A stretch of DNA of 23,300 nt from CAYPXN01 sp964470915 (GTDB lineage Bacteria; UBA10199; JADFYH01): NCBI GenBank assembly GCA_964470915.1, contig CAYYEM010000027.1, positions 1-23,300 of the forward strand, written 5' to 3'. Position 1 is the first letter of the stretch; each line of letters opens with the position of its first letter. The notes beneath the pieces were generated by a model, which saw only the letters and a list, made by a program, of their open reading frames with translations, was not told the DNA's origin and ran no database searches. Positions 7,683 to 15,124 of this stretch are shown here, piece by piece. Position numbers and translations under genes: made by a program.

Positions 7683-8723
7683 GGAGCTTGTGCTTGATTT
7701 TTTTCCGTGATGCAAGGTGTGGAATGCCCAACGTGTAAGATAGACAAAATCACGGACACGTTCGTCGAGTATTTCACCTGCTGGACTCAAGTCTCGTCCT
7801 AATCTACACCTTTCCACCACAGTGTCTGAAAGATCAGCTAAGAGGTAAGGCTCTGGAAGTGCCAAGGCATCCCGATGATTGGCTAAAAAAACTCCCCATC
7901 GAATGCGTTGGGCATATTGTTTTTCAGTAACCGTTTCTCCAGTATGAAATTGAAGATGTCTTTGAGCGTAAGCCAGTTGTTCTAAGCTTTGTATTTTGTG
8001 ATTGGGATTCATTCTCGATAAATTGATGTAATGTGCCCCGAACCAACCCCATCGATTACAAGCTTTATCTAAATGGCTAGAGGCACTGAGCAAGTACTCA
8101 TCGATTTCTCCATCTCTGAAACGAGTCAAACCAGATTCTTGCAGCTTTCTGACCAAGCCTTCAATCGACTCCTCAGACCTTCTTTTGATTTTTATCAGTT
8201 CCAGTAACAGATTTTCACGAGTGAATGCATTGAGCTGTTCAGCTGTAAATCGAGCTCTTTGGCTATGCATTGTTAACAGAGAAGCATTTTGAGAGTTGGA
8301 ATGAGGCTCTAAGTATATTTTAAATTCTCTTTCCAATCTAACTTCAGCGGCTTTTATTTTGTGACCTGTCATCATGTGGCTCAATGCAGAACCGACTCCA
8401 ATTTGTAAACAGGTGATGCTTGCCTGAAAAAATTGTTCTGAAAATGATCTTTGTGATCTTTCTTCTAAACCAATTAAAGAAGCGATTTGATGCCCAGCAA
8501 CCATTCCCGCAGATTGAGTGAAAAACCCAGTTGGAGTGAAACGGAATATGGAAAAGTTAATGAAATGTTTGATCCAGTTTTGTCTGGCCTGATTCCAGGA
8601 TTGATTTTGAGTTTGTTGGAGTGCTTCAAATGCTGCAGCTTCGATGGCAATACTTCCTGTTCGAGAAATAAAATTTCGGAGAGGAAAAACAGGTTTGCAA
8701 AGTCCTAGAATTCCTATGCCTGA
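6609..8723 (-). CDS. Large protein with shared N-terminal module and tandem ~100-residue repeats; 5' end lost in assembly gap
   Basis: The frame stays open upstream of the first in-frame ATG (8504) through to the gap at 8724, so 8504 is not the true start; at least 704 residues are encoded. The part before and just after 8504 is homologous to the N-terminal module of the kinase at 18907-22137; for example TQSAGMVAGHQIASLIGL aligns without gaps to LQDTGMVMGHQLAHGLNL. A predicted helical, charged region follows. Then come three repeats of about 100 residues and a partial fourth, each opening with a pattern like HPLR...G.IPLQ and two of them closing with YRG-[DS]-LP. I recognise no enzyme motif and no signal peptide in the visible part. 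A start might lie at 8854 across the gap (MIYPSNLSDL follows a good AAGGAG), but the gap length is unknown. Confidence 0.75.
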   Translation of the reverse strand, partial: SGIGILGLCKPVFPLRNFISRTGSIAIEAAAFEALQQTQNQSWNQARQNWIKHFINFSIFRFTPTGFFTQSAGMVAGHQIASLIGLEERSQRSFSEQFFQASITCLQIGVGSALSHMMTGHKIKAAEVRLEREFKIYLEPHSNSQNASLLTMHSQRARFTAEQLNAFTRENLLLELIKIKRRSEESIEGLVRKLQESGLTRFRDGEIDEYLLSASSHLDKACNRWGWFGAHYINLSRMNPNHKIQSLEQLAYAQRHLQFHTGETVTEKQYAQRIRWGVFLANHRDALALPEPYLLADLSDTVVERCRLGRDLSPAGEILDERVRDFVYLTRWAFHTLHHGKKSSTSSDRIRDVIDHGTFPLQNHRGRGTLVDFFNQWVSFVDPAWGENRSLVNLYECTFINLKGWHRRIDGKTPETQDLIRNLRASVLKNYRGDLPLSVAREKHPIHRSIEEGEIPLHNTGSLTLVEIYDTYSRLLREANHPKEEAEDLIRNAIRAERKAQKLWQESPKNTVPEVESLRADFDEALLARYRGSLPKKGEGALSDKNPLRDFHERGIFPIQHKPGLRVRDMMTQMMTLALGDVPAASERSQWENKIRLAIDAAQGWSKVREGMSGQLRSLHQIVCEEWIEMHGASPPSIGNHSLPLAHPLRRFVVQGNIGRAFTSRQRHEVRATFRNSLIQLLQKRLGENTEAMIDSALEEIAVD

Positions 8724-8823
8724 NNNNNNNNNNNNNNNNNNNNNNNNNNNNNNNNNNNNNNNNNNNNNNNNNNNNNNNNNNNNNNNNNNNNNNNNNNNNN
8801 NNNNNNNNNNNNNNNNNNNNNNN
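8724..8823. other. Assembly gap (100 N)
   Basis: A run of exactly 100 N, most likely a fixed-size scaffold placeholder, so the true length is unknown. It hides the 5' end of the leftward gene ending at 6609 and possibly the promoter of ald. Confidence 0.99.
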
Positions 8824-8856
8824 ATAAATCCGATAAATTAGAGGGGTATATCATCA

Positions 8857-8869
8857 AAGGAGGCTCCTT
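8857..8869. promoter_or_regulatory. Palindromic Shine-Dalgarno serving ald and possibly a divergent start
   Basis: AAGGAGGCTCCTT is an odd-length perfect palindrome. On the plus strand AAAGGAGG lies six bases before the GTG of ald. On the minus strand the same block reads AAGGAG, nine bases before an ATG at 8854-8852. It selects the ald GTG start with good confidence; the minus-strand use is tentative. Confidence 0.55.
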
Positions 8870-9955
8870 GTGCTGATTGGAATCCCTAAAGAAATCAAGC
8901 CTCAAGAGTATAGGGTTGCCATTACTCCTGCGGCTGTTGCTCAATTAGTGCGATCAGGTCACCAAGTTTATGTTGAAAAAGGAGCAGGTTTAGGGAGTGG
9001 TTTTTCAGATCAAGCCTATCGGGATAATGCGGCTACGATTGTGAATGATGCCAAATGGCTTTGGCAGAAGTGTGAAATGATTCTGAAGGTGAAAGAGCCT
9101 CTTCCTAAGGAGTTTCCTTTTTTTCGTCCAGGTCTTATTCTTTTTACTTTTTTACATCTAGCGAATGCACCTGTTCTCGCCAAAGCCTTAATGAAAAAAC
9201 AGATGAGTGCGCTTGGTTATGAAACCGTCACTGATTCTTTGGGTGGACTTCCTTTGCTAAAACCCATGAGTGAAATTGCAGGGAAATTAGCGCTTCTTGT
9301 GGGTGGAGATTATCTTCGGACCGATTTGGGTGAAAAAGGAATTTTGATTTCGAGTGTGGAGGGAGCTCGTCCTGCGAGAGTCACTATTTTAGGTGCAGGT
9401 AATGTAGGGGGGGCTGCTTTGCAAGTAGGAGCAGCGTTGGGTTGCGAAATAACTGTGTTGGATAAAAATAAAGAAAAGCTCCAAGCTTTATCCTCTCATT
9501 ATTCTTCGGAACAAGTGAAAATGCTTCCAATCGAAGAAGCTAATTTAGAAAAAATTCTTGAGAATACGGATTTACTCATTGGTGCAGTTTTAATTCCAGG
9601 AGCTAAAGCGCCCAAGCTTATCAGTCGTAAAATGATTCCTTCAATGCAAGCTGGTTCGGTGATTGTTGATGTGTCGGTAGATCAGGGTGCTTGCATTGAA
9701 ACAATCAAACCCACGACTTTGGCTAAACCTGTGTTTGAATATCGTGGCATTCTTCATTATGGTGTCACCAATATGCCTTCACTCGCTGCTCGTAGCGCCA
9801 CGGAAGCTTTAGTGAACAAGACATTTTCCTATGTCGAAAAGCTCGCAGCTCAGGGTTTGGACGCATTAGAATCAGACCCTGGTTTTAAAGCTGGTCTCCA
9901 AATTCATGACGGAAAAGTGCTGCATCCTGTGCTTGCCCAGGCACTAGGTATGTAA
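8870..9955 (+). CDS. ald: Alanine dehydrogenase
   Basis: A 361-residue cytoplasmic enzyme, close to the usual ~370. It catalyses NAD-dependent oxidative deamination of L-alanine to pyruvate and ammonia, and the reverse reaction. Visible family features are the N-terminal IGIPKEIKPQEYRVAITP with substrate-binding Arg, the KVKEP segment with the conserved Lys (near 74), the FLHLA segment with catalytic His (near 95), GAGNVGG of the Rossmann NAD site (near 175) and VDVSVDQGACIET with catalytic Asp (near 267). The start is GTG at 8870, set by an AAAGGAGG Shine-Dalgarno. It sits between two genes with homologous N-terminal modules and has no obvious functional link to them. No clear terminator follows; 9956-10020 holds only weak AT-rich inverted repeats. 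Confidence 0.95.
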   Translation: MLIGIPKEIKPQEYRVAITPAAVAQLVRSGHQVYVEKGAGLGSGFSDQAYRDNAATIVNDAKWLWQKCEMILKVKEPLPKEFPFFRPGLILFTFLHLANAPVLAKALMKKQMSALGYETVTDSLGGLPLLKPMSEIAGKLALLVGGDYLRTDLGEKGILISSVEGARPARVTILGAGNVGGAALQVGAALGCEITVLDKNKEKLQALSSHYSSEQVKMLPIEEANLEKILENTDLLIGAVLIPGAKAPKLISRKMIPSMQAGSVIVDVSVDQGACIETIKPTTLAKPVFEYRGILHYGVTNMPSLAARSATEALVNKTFSYVEKLAAQGLDALESDPGFKAGLQIHDGKVLHPVLAQALGM

Positions 9956-10020
9956 GAAACAACTTTCTTGTGATTAGGCCGATAATCCTAAAAGTTATCC
10001 CATTCATGATTTAAACAAAG

Positions 10021-10082
10021 GTGCGCACGAGAAATTCATTTGTGAGGCGTGTAACCTTTTCGTTATCGGATATTTTCCTGAG
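10021..10082 (+). CDS. Possible 5' fragment of the gene continuing after the gap
   Basis: A GTG at 10021 opens a frame that runs into the gap and encodes MRTRNSFVRRVTFSLSDIFL. The SFVRRVTFSL part resembles NFLDRRLSLAL at the very N-terminus of the kinase at 22137. Since the gene after the gap is also homologous to that kinase module, this may be its true beginning. There is no good Shine-Dalgarno, and the minus strand also has an open frame here, so the call is weak. Confidence 0.3.
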
Positions 10083-10182
10083 NNNNNNNNNNNNNNNNNN
10101 NNNNNNNNNNNNNNNNNNNNNNNNNNNNNNNNNNNNNNNNNNNNNNNNNNNNNNNNNNNNNNNNNNNNNNNNNNNNNNNNNN
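10083..10182. other. Assembly gap (100 N)
   Basis: Exactly 100 N, probably a placeholder of unknown true length. It interrupts the N-terminal module of the gene ending at 11219. Confidence 0.99.
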
Positions 10183-11219
10183 AACAAAATTTGGGTTTGG
10201 CAGAACGCTTTGTGCAAGCCTTCTCCATGAATCTGGCTGTAGCAACAGGAAGCAGCTTGTCTTCAATATTTTTTGGAGCTGTTTGTCACAGGCTTGAAAG
10301 AAGTTTTGAAAACCTTTCACTTTTGAGTTCACATAAAAACCAGAGGATTTTACCTGAGTATTTACCGCGACTTTCTTCGCAAAGGAGAGAACGCGATCGT
10401 CCTTTGGAAGTTGATCGGGAGTCCAGTCATGCAAAGCAAAAAATCGGCGATGTGGATTTAGAAACATCTGAACTTTTTCGGGCTTTTTCTTTAGATGCCA
10501 GAGATAGGTTATGGTTGAGAAGTCAGGATAAAGGTGCTTTGCAGAGAAATCTAATCAATCATTTATCTTCTTCTGATCCCAGACTCATAGAATATTTGGG
10601 TCATTTTTTTCGCCAAGCAGATTTGAATCATGTGAATGGAAAAGATCAAAAACTAAGATTGCTATATCTTCTATTTCAGCCAGGTGGGAGTCTTGTGTTG
10701 GAGGCTCAGTTGGCATACCAAGTGCTAAACCGGTTGGGAGTTTATCATCTGCCACGAGAATTAGGTTTATGTTATAACGAGGGATTATTGAAGAAAGAAC
10801 AAAGACGTCTTGTGTTGGGAGGAGACGAATCAGTGGCTTCTGCGGTAGCAGAAGATGTGATGGAAACCCATATCCATCCTCATCAAAATAATTTGTCTCA
10901 TGTGTTTCCTTCTATGCAGGATTTAAGAACGCTTTGGTTTCATCGTGGCAGAACAGAATTTGTGGGGCGAGAAAGAGTTCAGTGGGTCTTACATGCGAGA
11001 GGAGCCAGTTCTTTTGTCAGAGAAGGAAAGGAAATTGATATCTACTGGGCACTTCGAGGTGTTGAAACAAGATCCAGAATTCGTGATGCAATTAAGCTGA
11101 ATGAAACTTTATATGCTCCTCTTCCAGTTGCTATTCGATTTCATCGTGTGGATTGGGAAGAGATGGAACTTCACTTAGGAGATACGAGCCATTGGTTGGC
11201 AAGACAGTCTGGTCGTTAG
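10183..11219 (+). CDS. Protein with shared N-terminal module and JAMM-like motif; 5' end lost in gap
   Basis: The frame is open directly from the gap edge; a TTG at 10191 is the first possible start but is unlikely to be real, because homology to the kinase module begins at once (LAERFVQAFSMNLAVATGSS aligns without gaps to LAQQFMNAEITNLAMSAGMS). A charged linker (about residues 45-90 counted from 10191), a helical middle region and a C-terminal domain follow. That domain contains THIHPHQNN...FPSMQDL (residues 226-245), resembling the JAMM/MPN metalloprotease signature HxHP...S-x2-D, but with 9 or 11 rather than about 7 residues before the Ser. I recognise no closer family. It ends one base before the convergent coaX stop. 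A role in processing or signalling with its paralogues is speculation. Confidence 0.7.
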
Positions 11220-11220
11220 G

Positions 11221-11997
11221 CTAATGTTTCTTTCGATTCAATTCCCACAAAAATTTGAGCCCTTCCAAAGTCAGGAAAGCATCCGCTTTATCGATGGTCT
11301 TTGATTCAGGTACAATCAGGCTAGTGAATCCACCGGTAGCGATTACTTTAGGTTTTTTGCCACCCATTTCTTTGATCATTCTGCGGATGATTTCATCTAC
11401 TAATCCCACATAGCCGTAGTAAACTCCTGCTTGTACGCTTTCGATGGTATTTTTTCCTATCACCCGTTTGGGTTTTTTGATTTCTACATGGGGTAGTTTT
11501 GAAGCATTTTCAAACAGGGCTTCATTGGAAATTGAAATGCCTGGAGTAATGAGACCTCCTCGGTATTCCCCTTTTTCATTGATATAATCAAAGGTAGTCG
11601 CTGTGCCAAAATCGACGATAATGAGAGGCCCCCCATAATTTTTATAACCAGCCACTGCATTGACGATGCGGTCCGCGCCTAATTCATTGGGATGGTCAAT
11701 TTTTATTTTGATCGGGCTTTTTGTATTTTGGTGAATGTGCATGGGAGTTAATTTTAAATAACGCTGGCACATCCGGTCGATGGCGAAATCAAGAGGGGGG
11801 ACAACACTGGAAACGACGACACCATCGATATCTTTAAACGAGAGATCGGCAAATTGAAAAAGTTCCTTAAGTAAAATGCCGCATTCATCTGAAGTGCGTT
11901 CTTTCTTCGTTTCCAAGCGCCAATGTTCCTTGAGCTTAGAATCTTGATAGACACCTATCACTGTATTGGTATTTCCGATATCAATTACCAGTAGCAT
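11221..11997 (-). CDS. coaX: Type III pantothenate kinase
   Basis: A 258-residue cytoplasmic ASKHA-fold kinase that phosphorylates pantothenate, the first step of coenzyme A synthesis. Motifs seen: DIGNTNT at 6-12 (phosphate binding), GADR at 107-110 with the catalytic Asp109, DFGTATT at 129-135 and GGLITPG near 147. Full length and intact. The start lies one base after the birA stop, so the two genes form an operon, a common arrangement for BirA and CoaX. A GGAT element at the end of birA may act as Shine-Dalgarno. Confidence 0.97.
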   Translation of the reverse strand: MLLVIDIGNTNTVIGVYQDSKLKEHWRLETKKERTSDECGILLKELFQFADLSFKDIDGVVVSSVVPPLDFAIDRMCQRYLKLTPMHIHQNTKSPIKIKIDHPNELGADRIVNAVAGYKNYGGPLIIVDFGTATTFDYINEKGEYRGGLITPGISISNEALFENASKLPHVEIKKPKRVIGKNTIESVQAGVYYGYVGLVDEIIRRMIKEMGGKKPKVIATGGFTSLIVPESKTIDKADAFLTLEGLKFLWELNRKKH

Positions 11998-11998
11998 A

Positions 11999-12787
11999 TT
12001 AAATCCAACTTACATCACCTGCAATGACGGTTTCTGTTTTACCGTTTGCATTGACTGTTAAATATCCATTTGAATTAATTCCAGTACAAATACCCTCAAA
12101 GCTATTACTTCCATCCTCTACTTTCACCTTTTTACCTTTCATTTGAGAGGCATTTTCCCATTCGTAGATAAAAGGTTTTAATCCTTCAGATTGATAGCGT
12201 GAGTATAGGTTGAAAAATTCATTTAAAAACATGCCTGCAATTTTGGAGCGGGAATATTCTTCTTGAGTTTCGGTTTTGAGTGAAGTGGCAATAGCTTGAA
12301 TTGCTGGAGAATAGTCTGAAGAGTCCGAGTTTACATTCAAGCCCACACCCACAACGATATAATTGACTCCTCCAGATGCCTTAGGTTCCATTTCAGTTAA
12401 AATTCCACCTGCTTTTTTATTTTTGATCCACAAATCATTGGGCCATTTTAAGCGCAAGCCATGTGGCGCAAGTTGAAAAAAACAACGAAAAGCAGCAAGA
12501 CCTGCAAGTAGGTTGATTTGAGGCGTTTTGTCAGGACTGAGAGTGGGGCGTAAGAGAATCGAAAAGTAGAGGTTTTTATAAGCAGGAGACTCCCAGGCCC
12601 TGTCTAGTCTGCCTTTGCCGGCTGTTTGCTTTTCAGAAAAAACGACCATATTTTCAGGACTTCCCTCTTGAGCGAGCTGTTTAGTGACTTCATTTGTGCT
12701 GCCAACTTCATCTAAAATTTTGAGTGTAAAGTTGGGAGGAAGAGGGTTGAGAGCCGATAAAATTTCATAATCTTTAAGTTTTTCCAT
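11999..12787 (-). CDS. birA: Biotin--[acetyl-CoA-carboxylase] ligase, no HTH domain
   Basis: From the ATG at 12787 the protein has 262 residues. It attaches biotin to the carrier domain of acetyl-CoA carboxylase through biotinyl-AMP. Motifs: GKGRLDR at 57-63 (biotin/ATP loop, usually GRGRxxR), KWPND at 114-118, KKAGGILTE near 124 and GVGLNVN at 147-153, followed by a small C-terminal SH3-like domain. The N-terminal helix-turn-helix of E. coli BirA is absent, so it should be a pure ligase without repressor activity. The frame continues upstream to 12946, but that extension crosses the promoter and start of the divergent GGDEF gene, so I rejected it. An AGGT element lies before the chosen ATG. 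Confidence 0.95.
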   Translation of the reverse strand: MEKLKDYEILSALNPLPPNFTLKILDEVGSTNEVTKQLAQEGSPENMVVFSEKQTAGKGRLDRAWESPAYKNLYFSILLRPTLSPDKTPQINLLAGLAAFRCFFQLAPHGLRLKWPNDLWIKNKKAGGILTEMEPKASGGVNYIVVGVGLNVNSDSSDYSPAIQAIATSLKTETQEEYSRSKIAGMFLNEFFNLYSRYQSEGLKPFIYEWENASQMKGKKVKVEDGSNSFEGICTGINSNGYLTVNANGKTETVIAGDVSWI

Positions 12788-12819
12788 ATGACTACCTAGC
12801 TTACGTATATCCAAGCGTG

Positions 12820-12849
12820 TTGACAATTCAAAACTGATTACCCTACAAT
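12820..12849 (+). promoter_or_regulatory. Sigma70-type promoter of the diguanylate cyclase gene
   Basis: A perfect TTGACA (12820-12825), an 18-base spacer and TACAAT (12844-12849, 5 of 6). The predicted start near 12856 gives a leader of about 29 bases to the ATG at 12885. birA must be read in the other direction from this same 97-base gap. Confidence 0.75.
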
Positions 12850-12884
12850 TTACGCACCGTGTTAGAAAGGAAGCGGGATAGGTT

Positions 12885-14402
12885 ATGCGTTTTATAAAAC
12901 TCATTCGTGAAAACGTGGGTTGGAAAATTGCGGTTGTTACCTCCATCGCTCTTTTGTTTGTTGCAGTATTGTTGATCGCCAGTTTTTCTGTAATTCCCGT
13001 TCAGATTTTTTCAAAATTCAATCTTATTCAGATTTTAGTCATTTTAGTTTTGTTACTCACTTTCTTGGCTGTGCTTGTGATTAATATTTCTACTGCAGGA
13101 TTTATTCAAAAGCCGATCGATCGTTTAACTTATGCCATTAATCAGGCTCAATCAGGTAATTTAAAAACAAAAGTTCCTGTACATAGTGTGGATGAAATTG
13201 GAGAGCTAGCAGACCAGTTTAATCGGATGTTGGAGCGAATCGTTGAATTAGATGCCCGAAAAATTCGTACAGAACGAGAATTGATTCAAACTCAGGAAGA
13301 GCTCAAATACAAAAAAGCCTTGGCTGAAAAATCTTCCATCATTGAAAAAACAAATCAACAGCTCGAAAAAAGCGTGAAAGAACTTTCAGTGTTATATGAA
13401 GTCAGTCAGATGGTTTCATCTACTCTAGAACCGGATGAACTTTATAATATTATGCTTGATGTGGTGAAAACCATTGGTTTGCACGAATTTGCTCTTTTGG
13501 TATTTGATGATGAAACTCACAAATTAGTGGTGAAAAGTGCTTATGGCTTTAATGATAATCAAAAAGTAAAAGATTTAGAATTTCAATTGGGCGAAGGAAT
13601 TAGTGGTATGGTGGCCCAGAAAAGAAAGCCAGTTTATATTAAAGATACTTCTAAAGATGAAACATATCTCCATTATAAAGGAGAAAAAATGGAGGAAGGT
13701 TCATTTTTTTCTATTCCACTGATTAGTCATGAGCGTTTGATGGGCGTTATGAATTTTACACGTCCTGGGGTTGATTCTTTCTCAACGAATGAAATTAGAC
13801 TTTTGAATTCTTTGGCAAATCAGATTGCTATTGCGATGGAAAATACCCGTCTTTATGCAAAAACCAAGGAGCTTTCTGTCACGGATGAGCTCACACAAGT
13901 TTATAATCGAAGGCATTTTCAGAACATGCTGCAAATGGAATGGAGACGCGCCAAAAGATTTAACCGAAATATTTCCTTGCTCATGGTGGATGTGGATCAT
14001 TTTAAAAATTATAATGACACCTATGGACATCTAGAAGGGGATTTGGTGTTGAAAAAGATCGCCCAGATTTTATCAGATCATGTTCGTGAAGTTGATACAG
14101 TCGCACGATATGGTGGGGAAGAGTTTTCAATTATTCTCACTCATACGGATGCAAACGATGCCATGCAGGTTGCTCAAAAATTATGTAAAATGGTGGCGGA
14201 GCATCCTTTTCACAATGAAAGTAAAAATATAGATACTGAAGTGACTGTGTCTGTGGGGATCGCAACTTATCCTGAAGATGCTATGAATATGGAAGATCTC
14301 ATCAATCATGCAGATATTGCATTGTACAAGGCTAAAAATCAGGGGCGAAATCGAGTGGTGACTTATCAAGAAGCCATGTCTTCAGGTTTGAGAGTGGTAT
14401 AG
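12885..14402 (+). CDS. Membrane diguanylate cyclase, HAMP-GAF-GGDEF
   Basis: A 505-residue inner-membrane protein that should make cyclic di-GMP from two GTP. Layout: TM1 about 13-36, TM2 about 46-68 with only about ten residues between, HAMP about 69-122, a coiled coil about 123-170, GAF about 175-320 and GGDEF about 330-495. The active site is GGEEF at 410-414, with the metal-site Asp in VDVDHFKNYND near 369. The inhibitory I-site RxxD (REVD, 401-404) lies five residues before it, so product inhibition is expected. There is almost no periplasmic domain, so the signal is probably sensed by the cytosolic GAF domain. It has its own strong promoter. Its last 37 bases overlap the end of murU on the other strand. 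Confidence 0.95.
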   Translation: MRFIKLIRENVGWKIAVVTSIALLFVAVLLIASFSVIPVQIFSKFNLIQILVILVLLLTFLAVLVINISTAGFIQKPIDRLTYAINQAQSGNLKTKVPVHSVDEIGELADQFNRMLERIVELDARKIRTERELIQTQEELKYKKALAEKSSIIEKTNQQLEKSVKELSVLYEVSQMVSSTLEPDELYNIMLDVVKTIGLHEFALLVFDDETHKLVVKSAYGFNDNQKVKDLEFQLGEGISGMVAQKRKPVYIKDTSKDETYLHYKGEKMEEGSFFSIPLISHERLMGVMNFTRPGVDSFSTNEIRLLNSLANQIAIAMENTRLYAKTKELSVTDELTQVYNRRHFQNMLQMEWRRAKRFNRNISLLMVDVDHFKNYNDTYGHLEGDLVLKKIAQILSDHVREVDTVARYGGEEFSIILTHTDANDAMQVAQKLCKMVAEHPFHNESKNIDTEVTVSVGIATYPEDAMNMEDLINHADIALYKAKNQGRNRVVTYQEAMSSGLRVV

Positions 14403-15124
14403 GGCCATTCTTTAGCAAATTCTTTTTTTACCATTTCATATCTTTCAGGTGTTCCCAAATCTCGAAAGTATCCATTACAAATAAAACCAGATAATTTCGC
14501 GCCCTTTTCTAAAAGAGGGATATAGGCATTTTGAACGACACATGTTTTCCCAGAGGGGGGGAGCTGACTCAACACTTCAGGACCTAATATTTGAACTCCG
14601 GTAAATACATAACCTTTTGAATGTTCTTGAGGAGCTTTTTCTGAAACAGATAAAATTCTTTCATTTTCATCAATATAAACTAAACGTTTTACATCACTTC
14701 TCTCAGTTGGACTTAATACAAGGCTTGCAATAGATTTGCTTTGCTCATGAGCTTCCCAAAATTTTTTTAAATCTACATCAATCAGCACATCTCCATTCAT
14801 GACAATAAAAGGGTCATTTCCAAAGAAACTTTCTACTTTTTTAATTCCGCCCCCAGTGCCTAAGATTTCTATTTCTTCGCTATAATAAATTTTGAGCCCG
14901 TATTTTTTTCCATCTCCTAAAGCGTTTTTGATTTTATCTCCAAGATGATGGAGGTTGATCATGATTTCTTTCACCCCAGCCTTGCGTAATAAGGCAATGT
15001 TATAAGCCATGAGGGCTCTTCCTTCGATCGGAATTAAAGGTTTGGGTATTGTGAGAGTGAGAGGTTTTAAGCGCTCTCCTAGACCTGCGGCAAGAAGCAT
15101 GGCTTTGGAGGGAAAATGAGGCAT
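14366..15124 (-). CDS. murU: N-acetylmuramate-1-phosphate uridylyltransferase-like nucleotidyltransferase
   Basis: A 252-residue nucleotidyltransferase with the N-terminal LLAAGLGERLKPLT and PKPLIPIEG motifs, a GTGGGI segment near 90 and the metal-binding MNGDV near 109. By family it could be a mannose-1-phosphate guanylyltransferase. The adjacent AmgK-like kinase makes MurU the best assignment: MurU converts MurNAc-1-phosphate and UTP to UDP-MurNAc, bypassing de novo synthesis during peptidoglycan recycling and conferring fosfomycin tolerance in Pseudomonas. Its ATG overlaps the amgK stop by one base (TAATG). The 3' end overlaps the convergent diguanylate cyclase gene by 37 bases. Confidence 0.85.
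   Translation of the reverse strand: MPHFPSKAMLLAAGLGERLKPLTLTIPKPLIPIEGRALMAYNIALLRKAGVKEIMINLHHLGDKIKNALGDGKKYGLKIYYSEEIEILGTGGGIKKVESFFGNDPFIVMNGDVLIDVDLKKFWEAHEQSKSIASLVLSPTERSDVKRLVYIDENERILSVSEKAPQEHSKGYVFTGVQILGPEVLSQLPPSGKTCVVQNAYIPLLEKGAKLSGFICNGYFRDLGTPERYEMVKKEFAKEWPYTTLKPEDMAS

Noticed and set aside
8487..8708. Plus-strand frame opposite the leftward module gene
   Set aside because: The minus frame here is homologous to the kinase module, so the plus frame is a shadow.
9954..9990. Terminator after ald
   Set aside because: Only a 6-bp AT-rich inverted repeat (AAGAAA/TTTCTT) and a 5-bp one, neither with a T-tract on the plus strand.
10011..10082. Minus-strand frame ending in LTNEFLVRTFV next to the second gap
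   Set aside because: Could be the end of a leftward gene, but it has no family signal, while the plus strand resembles the kinase N-terminus; too short to decide, so not called.
12788..12946. Upstream extension of birA by 53 codons
   Set aside because: It would cover the whole promoter and first codons of the divergent GGDEF gene and adds no ligase or HTH homology; the ATG at 12787 has a Shine-Dalgarno-like AGGT.
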